The notes: a model not told the origin generated them from the sequence alone. A stretch of DNA of 64,000 nucleotides from Filimonas effusa (GCF_004118675.1 NZ_SDHZ01000006.1:1-64000), one strand, 5' to 3'. Counted from the stretch's first letter, positions 52,920 through 62,792 are shown. A program made the numbers and translations.

Positions 52920-55892
52920 TTAGAACTTTCCCGGTAACGCCTGTTTTAAAAGTTCTTTATAGGCCTCCAGCTCGTTGTCCTGTTTTAACAGCGTAAGGTT
53001 CGAAGGACTGATAATACCATATTCATACTTCTCTGGTTTTAACCACGGCAGAATACGGCTGCGGCTGGCAGGACGCGCTTTATCGATATACCCCATTGCC
53101 AGAACCGCTTTAGGGAAAGGCCCCATAAGCAGCATTTGAGTGCTGTCGTTAAGCTTATGTACGCCTATATCTATCTTTTCGCTATAGAAATTTTCCCTGT
53201 TGAAACGCGAGAACGCATTACGCGCCTCATTCACATATACACCATCTACCTTGTTCAGGAACAGTACAACAAAATGTTCCTCCTCGGGATTGTAGGCAAA
53301 CTTTTTAACAGTTACAACAGGAATGGTATCCCGCTTCACTTCTATGATGCGGGCAGGAGCAGCCGCAGTTGCCAGCGTATCTCTGATAACCAGCACAGGC
53401 TTATTCGGAATCACACTTAAAGCCGCAGCATCCGTTAACAGCGGAATATCCTCATCCGCCCTCGTCACCTGCAGGTTGGTAAGATATTCTTCTATCTCTT
53501 TCCGCCGCTTCAGCACATCTATCATAGTAGTCGCCTTTTCTGCAAGCGGCGTGCCGGCATGCGCTTGTTTAAGATCCGTCAAACGCTGAATGGCAGTACT
53601 GTCGTCACGCTGCTTGATGTAATAAACAGCTTCTATGTAAAGCAGTTGGGGCGACCAGTTATTCTTACCGCCATACAAACTGTCCGCAAGCTGCTTTTCC
53701 TGCTTCGCTTTTTCAAAATTGCCTTCCACGAAAAGATCATACACCCGCTCATAATGTTTGGTGGCGGCATCGGCTTCCTTGGGCGTTTGCTGGTCGCTTT
53801 TATTGACCAGTTGTGTCCACTTGCTGTTGGGGAAAGCCCGCTGCATGGCCGTTTTCACCGAATCCTGGCGACGGGTATCTCCCAGCCGGCGATAGCAGTA
53901 GTTAAGATTGAACAGCACTTCTTCCTGCATTTTTGTCTCCGGGTAACGGCGAAGCAGTTCGTTATAGGTTTCTATCGCCGTAGGATAATCCTGCAGCTCG
54001 CTCTGGAATACCTTGGCATTGGAAAATAGCGCTTGTATGATCTTTTCATCCGAAGCAGCCATCTTCTCCGGGCTTAACGGCAGCTTACCCATTAACGCGT
54101 CGAACGATAACGTATCAGTACCCGCAGCAGCAGCGCTGTCTTTTTGCGCTTTCGCGATCTCTTCTGCTACCTGCGCCTGGTTACGTGTCATAGGATCAAT
54201 AGCCGAACTCCTGCGCCAGTTGTCAACATTCGGACGTTTACCCCAGCGTGTATTGAACTCGGCAACACCGCTCGACTTTAGCGAAGTATTGTTGAAATAC
54301 CATTCGCTCGCCGAGGCGTTTGTTTCGCTGAACAACGTTGCAGGCGCTACATTACGTACCGCTGTATTTACAAAGTTTTTGTCTTCATCTTTCAAACCCT
54401 GCGAACGACGCAGCTTACGCGCTATCTTGCGAACTTCCTCCTCACGCGTTGCGGCCGGCAACGCAGCAAGATGCTGAAGGCTGTCCTGCCGTTGTACGGT
54501 CGTTACATTATTGGCAATAGTGGTGAGAGAAGGCTTGCGTTGCTCCACCCGGCTCTGATCTTCGGTCTTCTTAAGCTGACCGTTATCTATACTGTCATAC
54601 GCGTTGTGTGCCGCTACATAATCTTTCGTGTCGTAGTTAATATCACCAAGCAGCAGGAACGATAAACTGCGCTGCGTTGGATTATTGGTAGCGCTGGCCA
54701 CACTTTTCCATAAATAGCTTTGAGCATCTTTAGGCCGGTTCAGGTCCATTGCCACCTGGGCCGCAGCATAATAAACCACATCACGATATAGGATATATTT
54801 CTCACGCTTCGCAAGTTGTAACAGCTTCGCAAGCTTCTGCTGAAGAAAAACTACATCGCCTTTGTTGGTACTGAGCCGTATGCTGGCTAAGGTAGCATAG
54901 GCCTCAAGTACCGGATCGATGGTATGACTGGCGCTCTTAAGAAAATACGAAGATGCCAGGTCTTCATTACGACTGCCCAGCAGGTATAACTGCCCGATAA
55001 GATATTCACGCCTTGCACGCTCCTGGCGGCTTCCCGTATGGTCAAGCGTAAAGTTCAACTGTACCGCAGCGCTGTCATAAACCTGCTGCGTATAAAACCA
55101 GTAACCCATCACCTCGTGAAGCTCCGGCTGAAGACGTTCGGGAAAATGCGGGTCAGCTTTTAATATCTCTAACAATCCCGCGGCTTCATTAATGGCGCCG
55201 GATTCTATATAAGTCCGCGCCAGCCATAACAAACCGCTGTTCCGGCTCGGATGATGAGTTGTAACCTTTTGCCAGGCATTCCTCCGCTCATCGGTGGCGA
55301 TCGTAAATTCTCCGTTGGTATTACTCACATTGCTGCCTATCGGGATATCATACCCATCGTCTTTGGGAGCAAAAGCATAGTTGATATAACGAAACACATG
55401 CGTGGCCGAATCAAAGTTTTTACGTAACAGGTAAGCCTTGCCCAGCAGCAGGTACATATCATCGATCCAGTCGTTATTCAGGTTATGAAGTAATATGCCC
55501 GCTGTGCATTTATAAATAATACTGTCCAGTTCATTGGTCTCCCGCGAGGTAACGTTGAGATCGTAATTGTAATAGGGGAGAAGCTGGGTATAATCATTCA
55601 CCGCCGATTGACGGGCCTTGTCAAGAACTCCGTTGAATTTGGTATTGGCATTGAAAAAGTAGTTATAGTGCGTTACCATATTCTGATAAATATGGCGCGA
55701 AGTATTGAACTTCTTGTCCTCTGTCTTTTCAGCACCCAGCCTCCGGTTCTCGTACTTTTCAGGTTTGTCCAGCGCAATGCTCGAACCACGCTGCGCTTTG
55801 GCTGGCGCATAACACAGGTTCAGCAGAAATAACACAGGTATAAAATGTAAAAACGGCCTTTTTAATAACATGTGAATGATACACTTGAACAT
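52920..55892 (-). CDS. TPR-rich envelope protein, probable PorW/SprE of the type IX secretion system
   Basis: A 990-residue protein with an N-terminal signal (an alternative ATG 21 nt in gives MLLKRPFLHFIPVLFLLNLCYA, Cys available). Features: RRLGAEKTEDKKFNTSRHIYQNMVTHYNYFFNANTKFNGVLDKAR near residue 48, then LLPYYNYDLN and WIDDMYLLLGKAYLLRKNFDSA (~135), and many TPR-like helices up to ~820. The C-terminal ~150 residues are a mixed alpha/beta domain (HFVVLFLNKVDGVYVNEARNAFSRFNRENF) like the repeated DUF of SprE. Known: PorW/SprE links T9SS components at the outer membrane. Family assignment is by pattern, not search. Confidence 0.65.
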   Translation of the reverse strand: MFKCIIHMLLKRPFLHFIPVLFLLNLCYAPAKAQRGSSIALDKPEKYENRRLGAEKTEDKKFNTSRHIYQNMVTHYNYFFNANTKFNGVLDKARQSAVNDYTQLLPYYNYDLNVTSRETNELDSIIYKCTAGILLHNLNNDWIDDMYLLLGKAYLLRKNFDSATHVFRYINYAFAPKDDGYDIPIGSNVSNTNGEFTIATDERRNAWQKVTTHHPSRNSGLLWLARTYIESGAINEAAGLLEILKADPHFPERLQPELHEVMGYWFYTQQVYDSAAVQLNFTLDHTGSRQERARREYLIGQLYLLGSRNEDLASSYFLKSASHTIDPVLEAYATLASIRLSTNKGDVVFLQQKLAKLLQLAKREKYILYRDVVYYAAAQVAMDLNRPKDAQSYLWKSVASATNNPTQRSLSFLLLGDINYDTKDYVAAHNAYDSIDNGQLKKTEDQSRVEQRKPSLTTIANNVTTVQRQDSLQHLAALPAATREEEVRKIARKLRRSQGLKDEDKNFVNTAVRNVAPATLFSETNASASEWYFNNTSLKSSGVAEFNTRWGKRPNVDNWRRSSAIDPMTRNQAQVAEEIAKAQKDSAAAAGTDTLSFDALMGKLPLSPEKMAASDEKIIQALFSNAKVFQSELQDYPTAIETYNELLRRYPETKMQEEVLFNLNYCYRRLGDTRRQDSVKTAMQRAFPNSKWTQLVNKSDQQTPKEADAATKHYERVYDLFVEGNFEKAKQEKQLADSLYGGKNNWSPQLLYIEAVYYIKQRDDSTAIQRLTDLKQAHAGTPLAEKATTMIDVLKRRKEIEEYLTNLQVTRADEDIPLLTDAAALSVIPNKPVLVIRDTLATAAAPARIIEVKRDTIPVVTVKKFAYNPEEEHFVVLFLNKVDGVYVNEARNAFSRFNRENFYSEKIDIGVHKLNDSTQMLLMGPFPKAVLAMGYIDKARPASRSRILPWLKPEKYEYGIISPSNLTLLKQDNELEAYKELLKQALPGKF

Positions 55893-56000
55893 ATAACCGC
55901 AAAATCGGTGAAATTATTATAAAAATACACTTATTTTCCCGCCGCGTTAAGCAAATAACCCCGTTATTAGTATCTTTAAATTCTACGCGCAACAGAACGA

Positions 56001-56396
56001 ATGGCCAAGATCGAAACACAAACCACTTTACGGCGGCTAAGAAATCGCTATCGCTTAGTGGTCATGAATGATGACACATATGAAGAGGTAGTAACATTTA
56101 AACTGTCACGCATGAGCGTATATATAGGATTAAGTGTTATATTTGTTTTGTTAGTCGGCCTTACTACAGCATTATTGGTATTAACTCCTTTAAAGTATTA
56201 CATACCAGGCTATGGTAGCAGGCAAGGACGCACCGAACTACAGGTTTTGAAAATAAGGACGGACTCACTGGAAAGGTCTATAAGGTTAAAAGATCAGTAC
56301 CTCGATAATATTAAAAAGGTACTTTCAGGTAATACATCTGTACCCCGAGACACGAATGCGATAAACGTACCCAAGACAGAAATTTCAAACGATTAA
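56001..56396 (+). CDS. short membrane protein resembling the N-terminal part of M23-type envelope proteins
   Basis: A 131-residue protein: basic N-terminus (RRLRNRYRLVVMNDDTYEEVVTFKLSRMSVY), one TM (~44-66, IGLSVIFVLLVGLTTALLVLTPL), then KYYIPGYG and a short coiled coil (LKIRTDSLERSIRLKDQYLDNIKKVL). The same N-terminal design occurs ahead of M23 peptidase domains in other Bacteroidota, but no peptidase domain follows here. It starts a plus-strand run with bactofilin 14 nt later. Inferred: a membrane partner of the bactofilin filament. Confidence 0.65.
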   Translation: MAKIETQTTLRRLRNRYRLVVMNDDTYEEVVTFKLSRMSVYIGLSVIFVLLVGLTTALLVLTPLKYYIPGYGSRQGRTELQVLKIRTDSLERSIRLKDQYLDNIKKVLSGNTSVPRDTNAINVPKTEISND

Positions 56397-56410
56397 AAAA
56401 CTGAAATCTT

Positions 56411-56845
56411 ATGTTTTCCCCCAAAAGCAAGACCGAAGAAGTAACAGTAGCTTCCGGAAAAACCAGCATGATCGGTTCAGGAATGACCATTCAGGGCGAA
56501 ATTAACAGTCAAAGCGACATTCGTATCGATGGTAAAATGGTAGGAAACGTGCATTGCAGCGCCAGGGTACTGGTAGGTGTAGATGGCGAAGTAGAAGGAA
56601 ATATCTATGCACAGCAGGTAGATATTACCGGTAAAGTAACAGGTAACATCCACGTGAAAGAACAGGCTAACCTGCGTAATAACGCAGTAATAGCAGGTGA
56701 TATCGTCGCGGGTAAATTATCTATCGAACCCACCGTTAATTTCAACGGCAAATGCAGTATGCCGGGTAAAAACACCACCAACGGCTCTCAGGTGGTAGAA
56801 CTTATAGCAGAAAAACATGAAAGAAAAGTCGCCCTTGCCGAATAA
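56411..56845 (+). CDS. bactofilin (polymer-forming cytoskeletal protein)
   Basis: A 144-residue protein. The central ~90 residues are a right-handed beta-helix with repeated IxGxVxGNIxxxxxVxI turns: IRIDGKMVGNVHCSARVLVG, GEVEGNIYAQQVDITGKVTGNIHVKEQANLRNNAVIAGDIVAGKLSIEP. The termini are unstructured, as usual. Known: bactofilins polymerise without nucleotide and position cell-wall enzymes. Its last 29 nt overlap the next gene. Confidence 0.93.
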   Translation: MFSPKSKTEEVTVASGKTSMIGSGMTIQGEINSQSDIRIDGKMVGNVHCSARVLVGVDGEVEGNIYAQQVDITGKVTGNIHVKEQANLRNNAVIAGDIVAGKLSIEPTVNFNGKCSMPGKNTTNGSQVVELIAEKHERKVALAE

Positions 56846-57050
56846 CAGCGGCAACAGGCTTTTATGGTTATATCTTGGTTTCGCTTTCCAGGCGCTGATA
56901 AGCCTGGGACTGGCCGTGTATGCAGGTATCTGGCTCGATAAACACATAAAACCGGGTTTCCCCCTATTGGTTTGGGTATTACCTTTGGCGATCATTATCA
57001 GTTTGATCGTTAAAGCAATTAAAGACACAAACCGCAGAGGCAAAAACTGA
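56817..57050 (+). CDS. AtpZ/AtpI-like small membrane protein
   Basis: A 77-residue protein with two TM helices (~12-37 and 47-66), the usual AtpZ/AtpI layout with YAGIWLDKHIKPGFP between them. Known: AtpI-type proteins lie before the F0F1 ATP synthase genes and help c-ring assembly or Mg uptake. Here it overlaps the bactofilin gene by 29 nt, and no F0F1 gene follows in the window. Confidence 0.8.
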   Translation: MKEKSPLPNNSGNRLLWLYLGFAFQALISLGLAVYAGIWLDKHIKPGFPLLVWVLPLAIIISLIVKAIKDTNRRGKN

Positions 57051-57089
57051 TAAGTTGTTAGGATTAACGGCTTCTGCGTCAGATTTTAT

Positions 57090-57497
57090 ATGAACAGATT
57101 ACAATTACGCAACACGTTCCTGCCTTTACTGGCTATCTTCTTATTGGTGAATATCGTTTGCATCAGCTCGGCCGCTAAACTCGCAGCTAATAAAATTGAT
57201 GCCGCCGTGGTACAGGTAGCCAACGTGCTGCTCTTTGCAGTAGCTTTTATAAGCAGCCTCATGCATTATCGCGCATTGAAAAGTGCAAACCCCCACGCTT
57301 TTGTCAGAAGTGTAATGGGTGCTACCGTGCTCAAATTATTTACCCTGGCAGGTGCAGTCCTCATCTACGTTTACATAAAAGGACCCGCTAAAAATGTTCC
57401 CGGTATCATAGTTGGTATGGTCCTCTATATTCTTTATAGCATTGTCGAAGTTGCCGGAGCGCTCCGGGCGAACAAGGAAAAACATGGCAGCCACTGA
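57090..57497 (+). CDS. four-pass membrane protein, AtpI-like position
   Basis: A 135-residue protein with four hydrophobic helices (~8-30, 40-58, 74-94, 99-120) and a short cytoplasmic end (GALRANKEKHGSH). Such a protein usually sits between an AtpZ-like gene and atpB in Bacteroidota. No motif beyond topology. The SprT-like gene starts 14 nt before its stop, so translation is coupled. Confidence 0.6.
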   Translation: MNRLQLRNTFLPLLAIFLLVNIVCISSAAKLAANKIDAAVVQVANVLLFAVAFISSLMHYRALKSANPHAFVRSVMGATVLKLFTLAGAVLIYVYIKGPAKNVPGIIVGMVLYILYSIVEVAGALRANKEKHGSH

Positions 57498-58116
57498 GCA
57501 TCCAATGCACGCATTGGCAGATTTTCTGCCGGAAGGAAGTTTCGATCAGGTCCTCCATTATATCCATCGGTATAAGGTGCACTTAACCGTTACCCGGGCC
57601 CGCAAAACAGTGCTGGGCGATTACCGCCATGCCACCCATGGCAAAAATCACCGCATCAGCATCAATGGTAACCTCAACAAATATGAGTTCCTTATCACCT
57701 TGTTGCATGAACTCGCTCATCTCCTGACCTTCGAGCAGTTCAGCAACAGGGTCGACCCGCATGGAAAAGAATGGAAACATATCTATGGTACCCTGCTGGC
57801 CGATTTCGTTCGCCTGAAATTATTCCCTCCCGACATCGAAGCCGCCCTGCGTACTTCTATCATGAACCCCGCCGCTACAGCTAACGGCGAAATAGACCTG
57901 TTACTCGTACTTCGCCGCTATAATCCCAATCAGAAGAACGGTTTCCAGCCACTCGAAAGCCTCCCCACCGGCACCATTTTCCAGACCGAGAACGGACGTA
58001 TCTTTCAGAAAGGAGAAAAGCGCCGCAAAAGATACATGTGCCTCGAGATAAAAACAGGCCACCTCTACACATTCAGCCCCATCAGCGAAGTAAAAGCCCT
58101 CGAATCAGGCAAATAA
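57484..58116 (+). CDS. SprT-like metallopeptidase-fold protein
   Basis: A 210-residue protein from ATG 57484, overlapping the previous gene by 14 nt. The frame stays open upstream, but that part lies inside the other gene. Seen: HKISING-type strand (HGKNHRISINGNLNKYEFLITLLHELAHLLTFEQF) with HELAH (~78-82) and a third ligand in DPHGKEWKHIYG. The C-terminal ~80 residues hold small strands and basic patches (GEKRRKRYMCLEIKTG). Known: SprT-like proteins are Zn proteins related to SPRTN; the bacterial function is unclear. Confidence 0.82.
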   Translation: MAATEHPMHALADFLPEGSFDQVLHYIHRYKVHLTVTRARKTVLGDYRHATHGKNHRISINGNLNKYEFLITLLHELAHLLTFEQFSNRVDPHGKEWKHIYGTLLADFVRLKLFPPDIEAALRTSIMNPAATANGEIDLLLVLRRYNPNQKNGFQPLESLPTGTIFQTENGRIFQKGEKRRKRYMCLEIKTGHLYTFSPISEVKALESGK

Positions 58117-58365
58117 GCCCTCTTGCAGAAAACCGCTGCATAATCCGCGAAGTTGCATAAAAGCCCGCCCGCCCTCCGGAAAACTGCATGAAAGTCTCGC
58201 CAAACTTCAATCAACTTCAAGCCGGTGATATATCGGCTTGAGGTTGCGTAACAATGTTGCTTTGCTACTGCTAAAGCCTGTATAGCCAGTCTTACAAGGA
58301 AGAAGCGGTAGAATAGGAATTTCTGGTAAGAAATATGGAACATTGGCTGGCATCAATGCATGCCA
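58117..58365. other. non-coding gap with a hairpin
   Basis: About 250 nt with no gene. CAAGCCG (58218-58224) pairs with CGGCTTG (58234-58240); with a wobble pair the stem reaches ten. Short, similar phrases recur at 58126, 58140, 58160 and 58180 (TTGCAGAAAACC, CTGCATAATCCGC, TTGCATAAAAGC, CTGCATGAAAGT), a weak irregular repeat. Confidence 0.4.
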
Positions 58366-58394
58366 AATAAAAAGGGCTGGTTTACACCAGCCCC
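58366..58394 (-). terminator. sucC intrinsic terminator
   Basis: On the minus strand GGGCTGGTGTAAACCAGCCC folds into a 7-8 bp stem followed by TTTTTATTT. Lies ~75 nt after the sucC stop. Confidence 0.85.
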
Positions 58395-58466
58395 ATATGG
58401 TAAGGGAACGATCAGCTCCCTATGGTTCACTTTTTTAAAGCGCAAAGCTTCATGCTGCCATTGTTC

Positions 58467-59678
58467 TTAAGCAATTGCTTTCTTAACTAATTCAGCAGCT
58501 TCGCTCAGCTGAATAGCAGAGAGCACTTTCAGACCACTTTCGTCGATCAGCTTTTTAGCTTCAGCGGCGTTGGTACCCTGTAAACGAACGATGATAGGAA
58601 TGTTGATGTTGCCCAGTTTGTTGTAAGCTTCGATAACACCTGCAGCAACGCGGTCGCAACGTACAATACCACCAAAGATGTTGATCAGAATAGCTTTTAC
58701 ATTCGGATCTTTCATGATAATACGGAAACCTGCTTCCACAGTTTGCGCATTAGCGGTACCACCTACGTCCAGGAAGTTGGCAGGATCACCACCGCTTAAT
58801 TTGATCATATCCATAGTAGCCATAGCCAAACCAGCACCGTTCACCATGCAACCTACGTTACCGTCAAGTTTAACATAGTTCAGGTTGTACTGACCAGCTT
58901 CTACTTCAGTAGGATCTTCTTCAGTAACGTCGCGTAAGGCAGCTACGTCGTTATGACGCATCAGCGCGTTTTCATCAACACTCATTTTACAGTCTACTGC
59001 AATGATTTTTTCATCGGCAGTCTTGAATAATGGGTTGATTTCCAGCATAGCACAATCAATACCGATGTAAGCATTGTAAAGGTTGGTTACAAATTTTACA
59101 CAGTTCTTCATTGCTTCGCCGCTAAGACCTAAGTTGAAGGCAATTTTACGGGCCTGGAATCCTTGAAGCGGGCCGGAAGGATGAACCCATTCTTTAAAGA
59201 TTTTTTCAGGAGTTTTGTGTGCCACTTCTTCAATGTCCATACCACCTTCAGTGCTATACATGATAACATTCTGGCCTTTGGAGCGATCTAAAAGAATGGA
59301 CAGATAGAATTCTTTTACTGGGTTGGGACCCGGGTAGTAAACATCTTGTGCTACAAGCACTTTGCTTACTTTCTTGCCTGCGGGTCCTGTCTGAACCGTG
59401 ACAAGCGTACCACCAAGGATTGTCTTGGCAATAGTAGTAACATCTTCTAAACTCTTGGCTACTTTCACTCCGTTCTGTTCTGTACCGGCTATTTTGCCCT
59501 TACCCCTACCACCTGCGTGGATCTGAGCCTTGATAACGGCAAAATTGTTGTTGGTTTGCGTCTTGATCTGGCGATACGCTTCTTCAGCGGCCATAACGGT
59601 ATCGACTGCAATGCCTTCCTGTACGGGAACATTGTATTTCCTTAATAATTCCTTTGCCTGGTATTCATGCAAGTTCAT
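58467..59678 (-). CDS. sucC: succinate-CoA ligase (ADP-forming) subunit beta
   Basis: A 403-residue protein from ATG 59678 (MNLHEYQAKELLRKYNVPVQEG), the family's invariant start; the open frame upstream is ignored. ATP-grasp domain with AQIHAGGRGKGKIAG (~50-65) and the metal-binding LEINPLFKTAD (~212). The C-terminal flavodoxin-like domain shows NGAGLAMATMDMIKLSGGDPANFLDVGGTAN (~275-305) and NIFGGIVRCD (~335). Known: TCA cycle, succinyl-CoA to succinate with ADP phosphorylation, with SucD. sucD is not adjacent. A TATCTTCG box just upstream (59698-59705, minus) may be its promoter. Confidence 0.96.
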   Translation of the reverse strand: MNLHEYQAKELLRKYNVPVQEGIAVDTVMAAEEAYRQIKTQTNNNFAVIKAQIHAGGRGKGKIAGTEQNGVKVAKSLEDVTTIAKTILGGTLVTVQTGPAGKKVSKVLVAQDVYYPGPNPVKEFYLSILLDRSKGQNVIMYSTEGGMDIEEVAHKTPEKIFKEWVHPSGPLQGFQARKIAFNLGLSGEAMKNCVKFVTNLYNAYIGIDCAMLEINPLFKTADEKIIAVDCKMSVDENALMRHNDVAALRDVTEEDPTEVEAGQYNLNYVKLDGNVGCMVNGAGLAMATMDMIKLSGGDPANFLDVGGTANAQTVEAGFRIIMKDPNVKAILINIFGGIVRCDRVAAGVIEAYNKLGNINIPIIVRLQGTNAAEAKKLIDESGLKVLSAIQLSEAAELVKKAIA

Positions 59679-59787
59679 ACAGTAAAAAATTTGCTTGCGA
59701 AGATAGGGTAATTTTATATTTGCTTTCCTAACAGAAGTCATGTACTGACATAGAAGATATCATATTCACTATCAGAAATATTACACA

Positions 59788-60612
59788 ATGGCAACACAAC
59801 TTATGCAGCAATTATCCGAAACAGTAAACTACATCCAAACCCAATATGCTGCGAAGCCTGTTGTTGGTATTGTCCTCGGTAGTGGCCTCGGCAACCTTAC
59901 AGCCGAAATGACTGTTGAAAAGGAAATTCCTTACGACAAGATACCGCATTTTCCGGTAAGTACCGTAAAAGGTCATAGCGGTAAACTCATCTTCGGCGAA
60001 ATAAGCGGTAAAAAGGTCTTGGTGATGGCAGGCCGTTTTCACTTTTACGAAGGATATACTCCTTTACAGGTAACTTTCCCTGTAAGGGTAATGAAAGCGC
60101 TTGGCGTAGAAACGCTGCTGCTCTCTAACGCCGCAGGCTCCGTGAATCCGGGTTTCAAAGTGGGCGATCTCATGCTCATCAACGACCATATCAGCTTTTT
60201 CGTTCCCAACCCGCTCCTCGGCAAAAACGAAGACGAACTCGGAACACGCTTCCCCGATATGAGCGAACCCTATAGTAAAACGCTGATAGCGAAGGCTAAA
60301 GAAATAGGACAACAACTTAATTACGACCTTAAGGAAGGCGTTTATACAGGCGTTACCGGCCCTACCTTCGAAACAAGAGCCGAATACAAACTCATCCTCG
60401 CCATCGGCGGCGATGCCGTAGGTATGAGCACCGTACAGGAAAATATCGTCGCAATACACGCCGGAATGCAGGTCTTCGCAGTCAGCGTCATCACCGACCT
60501 GGGCATCAGGGACGACGAAAACGTCATCACCCACGAAGAAGTGCTGGCTGCCGCCAAAGAAGCAGAACCCAAATTAACCCGCCTCTTTAAAGAACTTATT
60601 GCAGCCATCTAA
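59788..60612 (+). CDS. purine-nucleoside phosphorylase
   Basis: A 274-residue trimeric-type (PNP-I) enzyme. Seen: GIVLGSGLGNLTAEM (~28-42, phosphate-binding Ser), PHFPVSTVKGHSGKLIFGE (~58-76), MAGRFHFYEGY (~85), LLLSNAAGSVNPGFKVGDLMLINDHISFF (~112-140) and GVTGPTFETRAEY (~190-202, base-binding Glu). Known: phosphorolysis of inosine and guanosine to base and ribose-1-phosphate; purine salvage. Divergent from sucC; a putative porin follows after about 100 nt. Confidence 0.93.
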   Translation: MATQLMQQLSETVNYIQTQYAAKPVVGIVLGSGLGNLTAEMTVEKEIPYDKIPHFPVSTVKGHSGKLIFGEISGKKVLVMAGRFHFYEGYTPLQVTFPVRVMKALGVETLLLSNAAGSVNPGFKVGDLMLINDHISFFVPNPLLGKNEDELGTRFPDMSEPYSKTLIAKAKEIGQQLNYDLKEGVYTGVTGPTFETRAEYKLILAIGGDAVGMSTVQENIVAIHAGMQVFAVSVITDLGIRDDENVITHEEVLAAAKEAEPKLTRLFKELIAAI

Positions 60613-60713
60613 ACTGCAATAAGCCGCCCCCGGAGGTAAGTATTTTATCAGGTAGTACGATAATAACATTATTATCATTTCCTTTGCAGCATTCCTATTT
60701 ACTTTGCACAACT

Positions 60714-62792
60714 ATGTCATATCGCAGTCTGTTCAGTTTTCTCTGTTGTTTGATTATCACAGTGGTAATGGGACAGACTGTGAATGCGCAGGTGTTGAAT
60801 CCCACCAACATGGGAACAGTAGGCAGGGATACCGCTAATTTCACGTACGACAGCCAGGGACGGCCAATGCGGAAAAACAAAGGCGCCGACTCCCTCCAGC
60901 ACCGCGACCCCCTGGAAGATTCTATTACCATCTCTTTCCGCTTTTTCGATTCCACCAGGGTCCGCAAACTCGACTCGTCGCTGAACGACTTTACTACACG
61001 CCTTCCATTACCTTATTATTACCAGGACATCGGCAACTTCGGCGCAGCTTCACGCTCGCTTATCTTTAAGCCGCTGATGAAACCAGGCTTCGACGCAGGC
61101 TTTCATGCCTTCGATATCTATCAGCTTAAAGTAGAAGATACCCGCTTTTACCAGACAACCCGGCCCTATACCGAGCTCGGTTATCTGCTCGGAAGCAAAA
61201 GCGAACAGTTCATTAACGTTACCCATACGCAGAACAGGGGACCTAATCTCAACTTCGCTTTCGATATCCGCCTCATCACCAGTCAGGGAAACTTTAAAAA
61301 CCAGGGAACCAACCACAGCAGTTCACGGTTTAATTTATGGCGCCAGAGTAAAAACAAACGCTACACTTCCTACCTGATATACATATCCAATAGCATTGAA
61401 GCTGCTGAGAACGGAGGTTTACAACACGATAGCTCTATCGACACACTGGCAAAACAAACGATTTCCGACCCTATCCTTCTCGACGTACGCCTCGGTAACT
61501 CGGGTACCACACGGCGTTCCAGCGGCATGTTCGGTGGCGGCGGTGAAAGGTTTATCGCTTATTCAGCCTATTCCAATAAAACCATCTTGTACCGCCATAT
61601 GTACGACCTGGGCCAGAAAGACTCACTCGTCACAGACTCTTCCATCGTAAGACTGTTTTACCCGCGCATAAGGTTGCAGCATACGCTTACCTATAATACC
61701 TCCGCTTATACCTACCGCGATAGCCGCCCCGAACCAGCCAACTACCTCAATTACTTCAATATGCTGGTGACTTCCGACGTTATCCAGTATAAGGATACCT
61801 GGAAAGATCTTACCAACGAGTTCGCAGTGATATCGTTCCCCGAAAAAAACAACCTTAACCAGTTCCTGAAACTGGGCGCCGGCTACCAGATGCTCAAAGG
61901 CGAATTCCTGTATTATAACGGCGATACTACTTTCGGCGATAACTTCAATAACGTATACCTTACAGGCGAATACCGCAACCGTACCCGTAACCAGCGCTGG
62001 GACCTGGAAGCCAATGGTAAGTTATATGCAACCGGCCCCTATAGCGGCGACTATTCCGCCCTCATCAGCCTGAAAGGTGTATTGAAACAAAATAAAGGTG
62101 CATTACAAATAGGCTTCCAGAACGTGAACCGGAGCCCTTCTTTTGTTTATGAAAACCGTTCTGCCTTCCCATCTCTTGCCGCCAGCGGGTTCGGAAAAGA
62201 GAACATCACACGCCTGTTTGCAAATATCGATATCGCCGCCCTGCAGTTGAAATTATATGGTAACTACTACCTCGTTACAAACTATACTTATTTCGACAGC
62301 TTCCTTACCGCGAAACAACAATCGGCGCTGTTCAACGTGCTGCATATAGGCGCCGAAAAAAGGTTTAAACTATCCCGTTTCTGGAACTGGTATTCCGAAG
62401 TGCATTTGCAGCAGAAAACGGGTAGCGCTCCCGTAAATATGCCCCTCATCCTTACACGGAACAGGCTGGTATTTGAAGGCAACTTCTACAAAAATCTCTT
62501 CGTAGCTACAGGGCTTGAATTAAGATACTACTTAAAATACAAAGCCGATAATTACTCGCCTTTTACAGGACAGTTCTTTTATCAGGACCAGCAAACGATT
62601 TCCAATAGGCCTGATATGAACCTGTTTCTGCATTTCCGCATAAAAAGCTTTAAAGGCTTTGTTCGCCTCGAAAACGTGAATACGTTGAATACAGACGGTT
62701 TTTCATTCTCCAAATACAACTTTGCTGCGCCTAATTATGCAACCCGCCCTCTATGGACGCATATCGGCATTTGGTGGAGTTTCGTTAATTAG
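60714..62792 (+). CDS. putative outer-membrane porin
   Basis: A 692-residue protein from ATG 60714, where a signal peptide begins (SLFSFLCCLIITVVMGQTVNAQ). The in-frame start at 60684 would put ten residues in front of it. After a polar segment the chain has many alternating strands typical of a large beta-barrel, and it ends in an aromatic last strand (THIGIWWSFVN). This matches the 'putative porin' family of Bacteroidota. Cargo unknown. TTTACTTTGCA just upstream may be its -7 box. Confidence 0.78.
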   Translation: MSYRSLFSFLCCLIITVVMGQTVNAQVLNPTNMGTVGRDTANFTYDSQGRPMRKNKGADSLQHRDPLEDSITISFRFFDSTRVRKLDSSLNDFTTRLPLPYYYQDIGNFGAASRSLIFKPLMKPGFDAGFHAFDIYQLKVEDTRFYQTTRPYTELGYLLGSKSEQFINVTHTQNRGPNLNFAFDIRLITSQGNFKNQGTNHSSSRFNLWRQSKNKRYTSYLIYISNSIEAAENGGLQHDSSIDTLAKQTISDPILLDVRLGNSGTTRRSSGMFGGGGERFIAYSAYSNKTILYRHMYDLGQKDSLVTDSSIVRLFYPRIRLQHTLTYNTSAYTYRDSRPEPANYLNYFNMLVTSDVIQYKDTWKDLTNEFAVISFPEKNNLNQFLKLGAGYQMLKGEFLYYNGDTTFGDNFNNVYLTGEYRNRTRNQRWDLEANGKLYATGPYSGDYSALISLKGVLKQNKGALQIGFQNVNRSPSFVYENRSAFPSLAASGFGKENITRLFANIDIAALQLKLYGNYYLVTNYTYFDSFLTAKQQSALFNVLHIGAEKRFKLSRFWNWYSEVHLQQKTGSAPVNMPLILTRNRLVFEGNFYKNLFVATGLELRYYLKYKADNYSPFTGQFFYQDQQTISNRPDMNLFLHFRIKSFKGFVRLENVNTLNTDGFSFSKYNFAAPNYATRPLWTHIGIWWSFVN

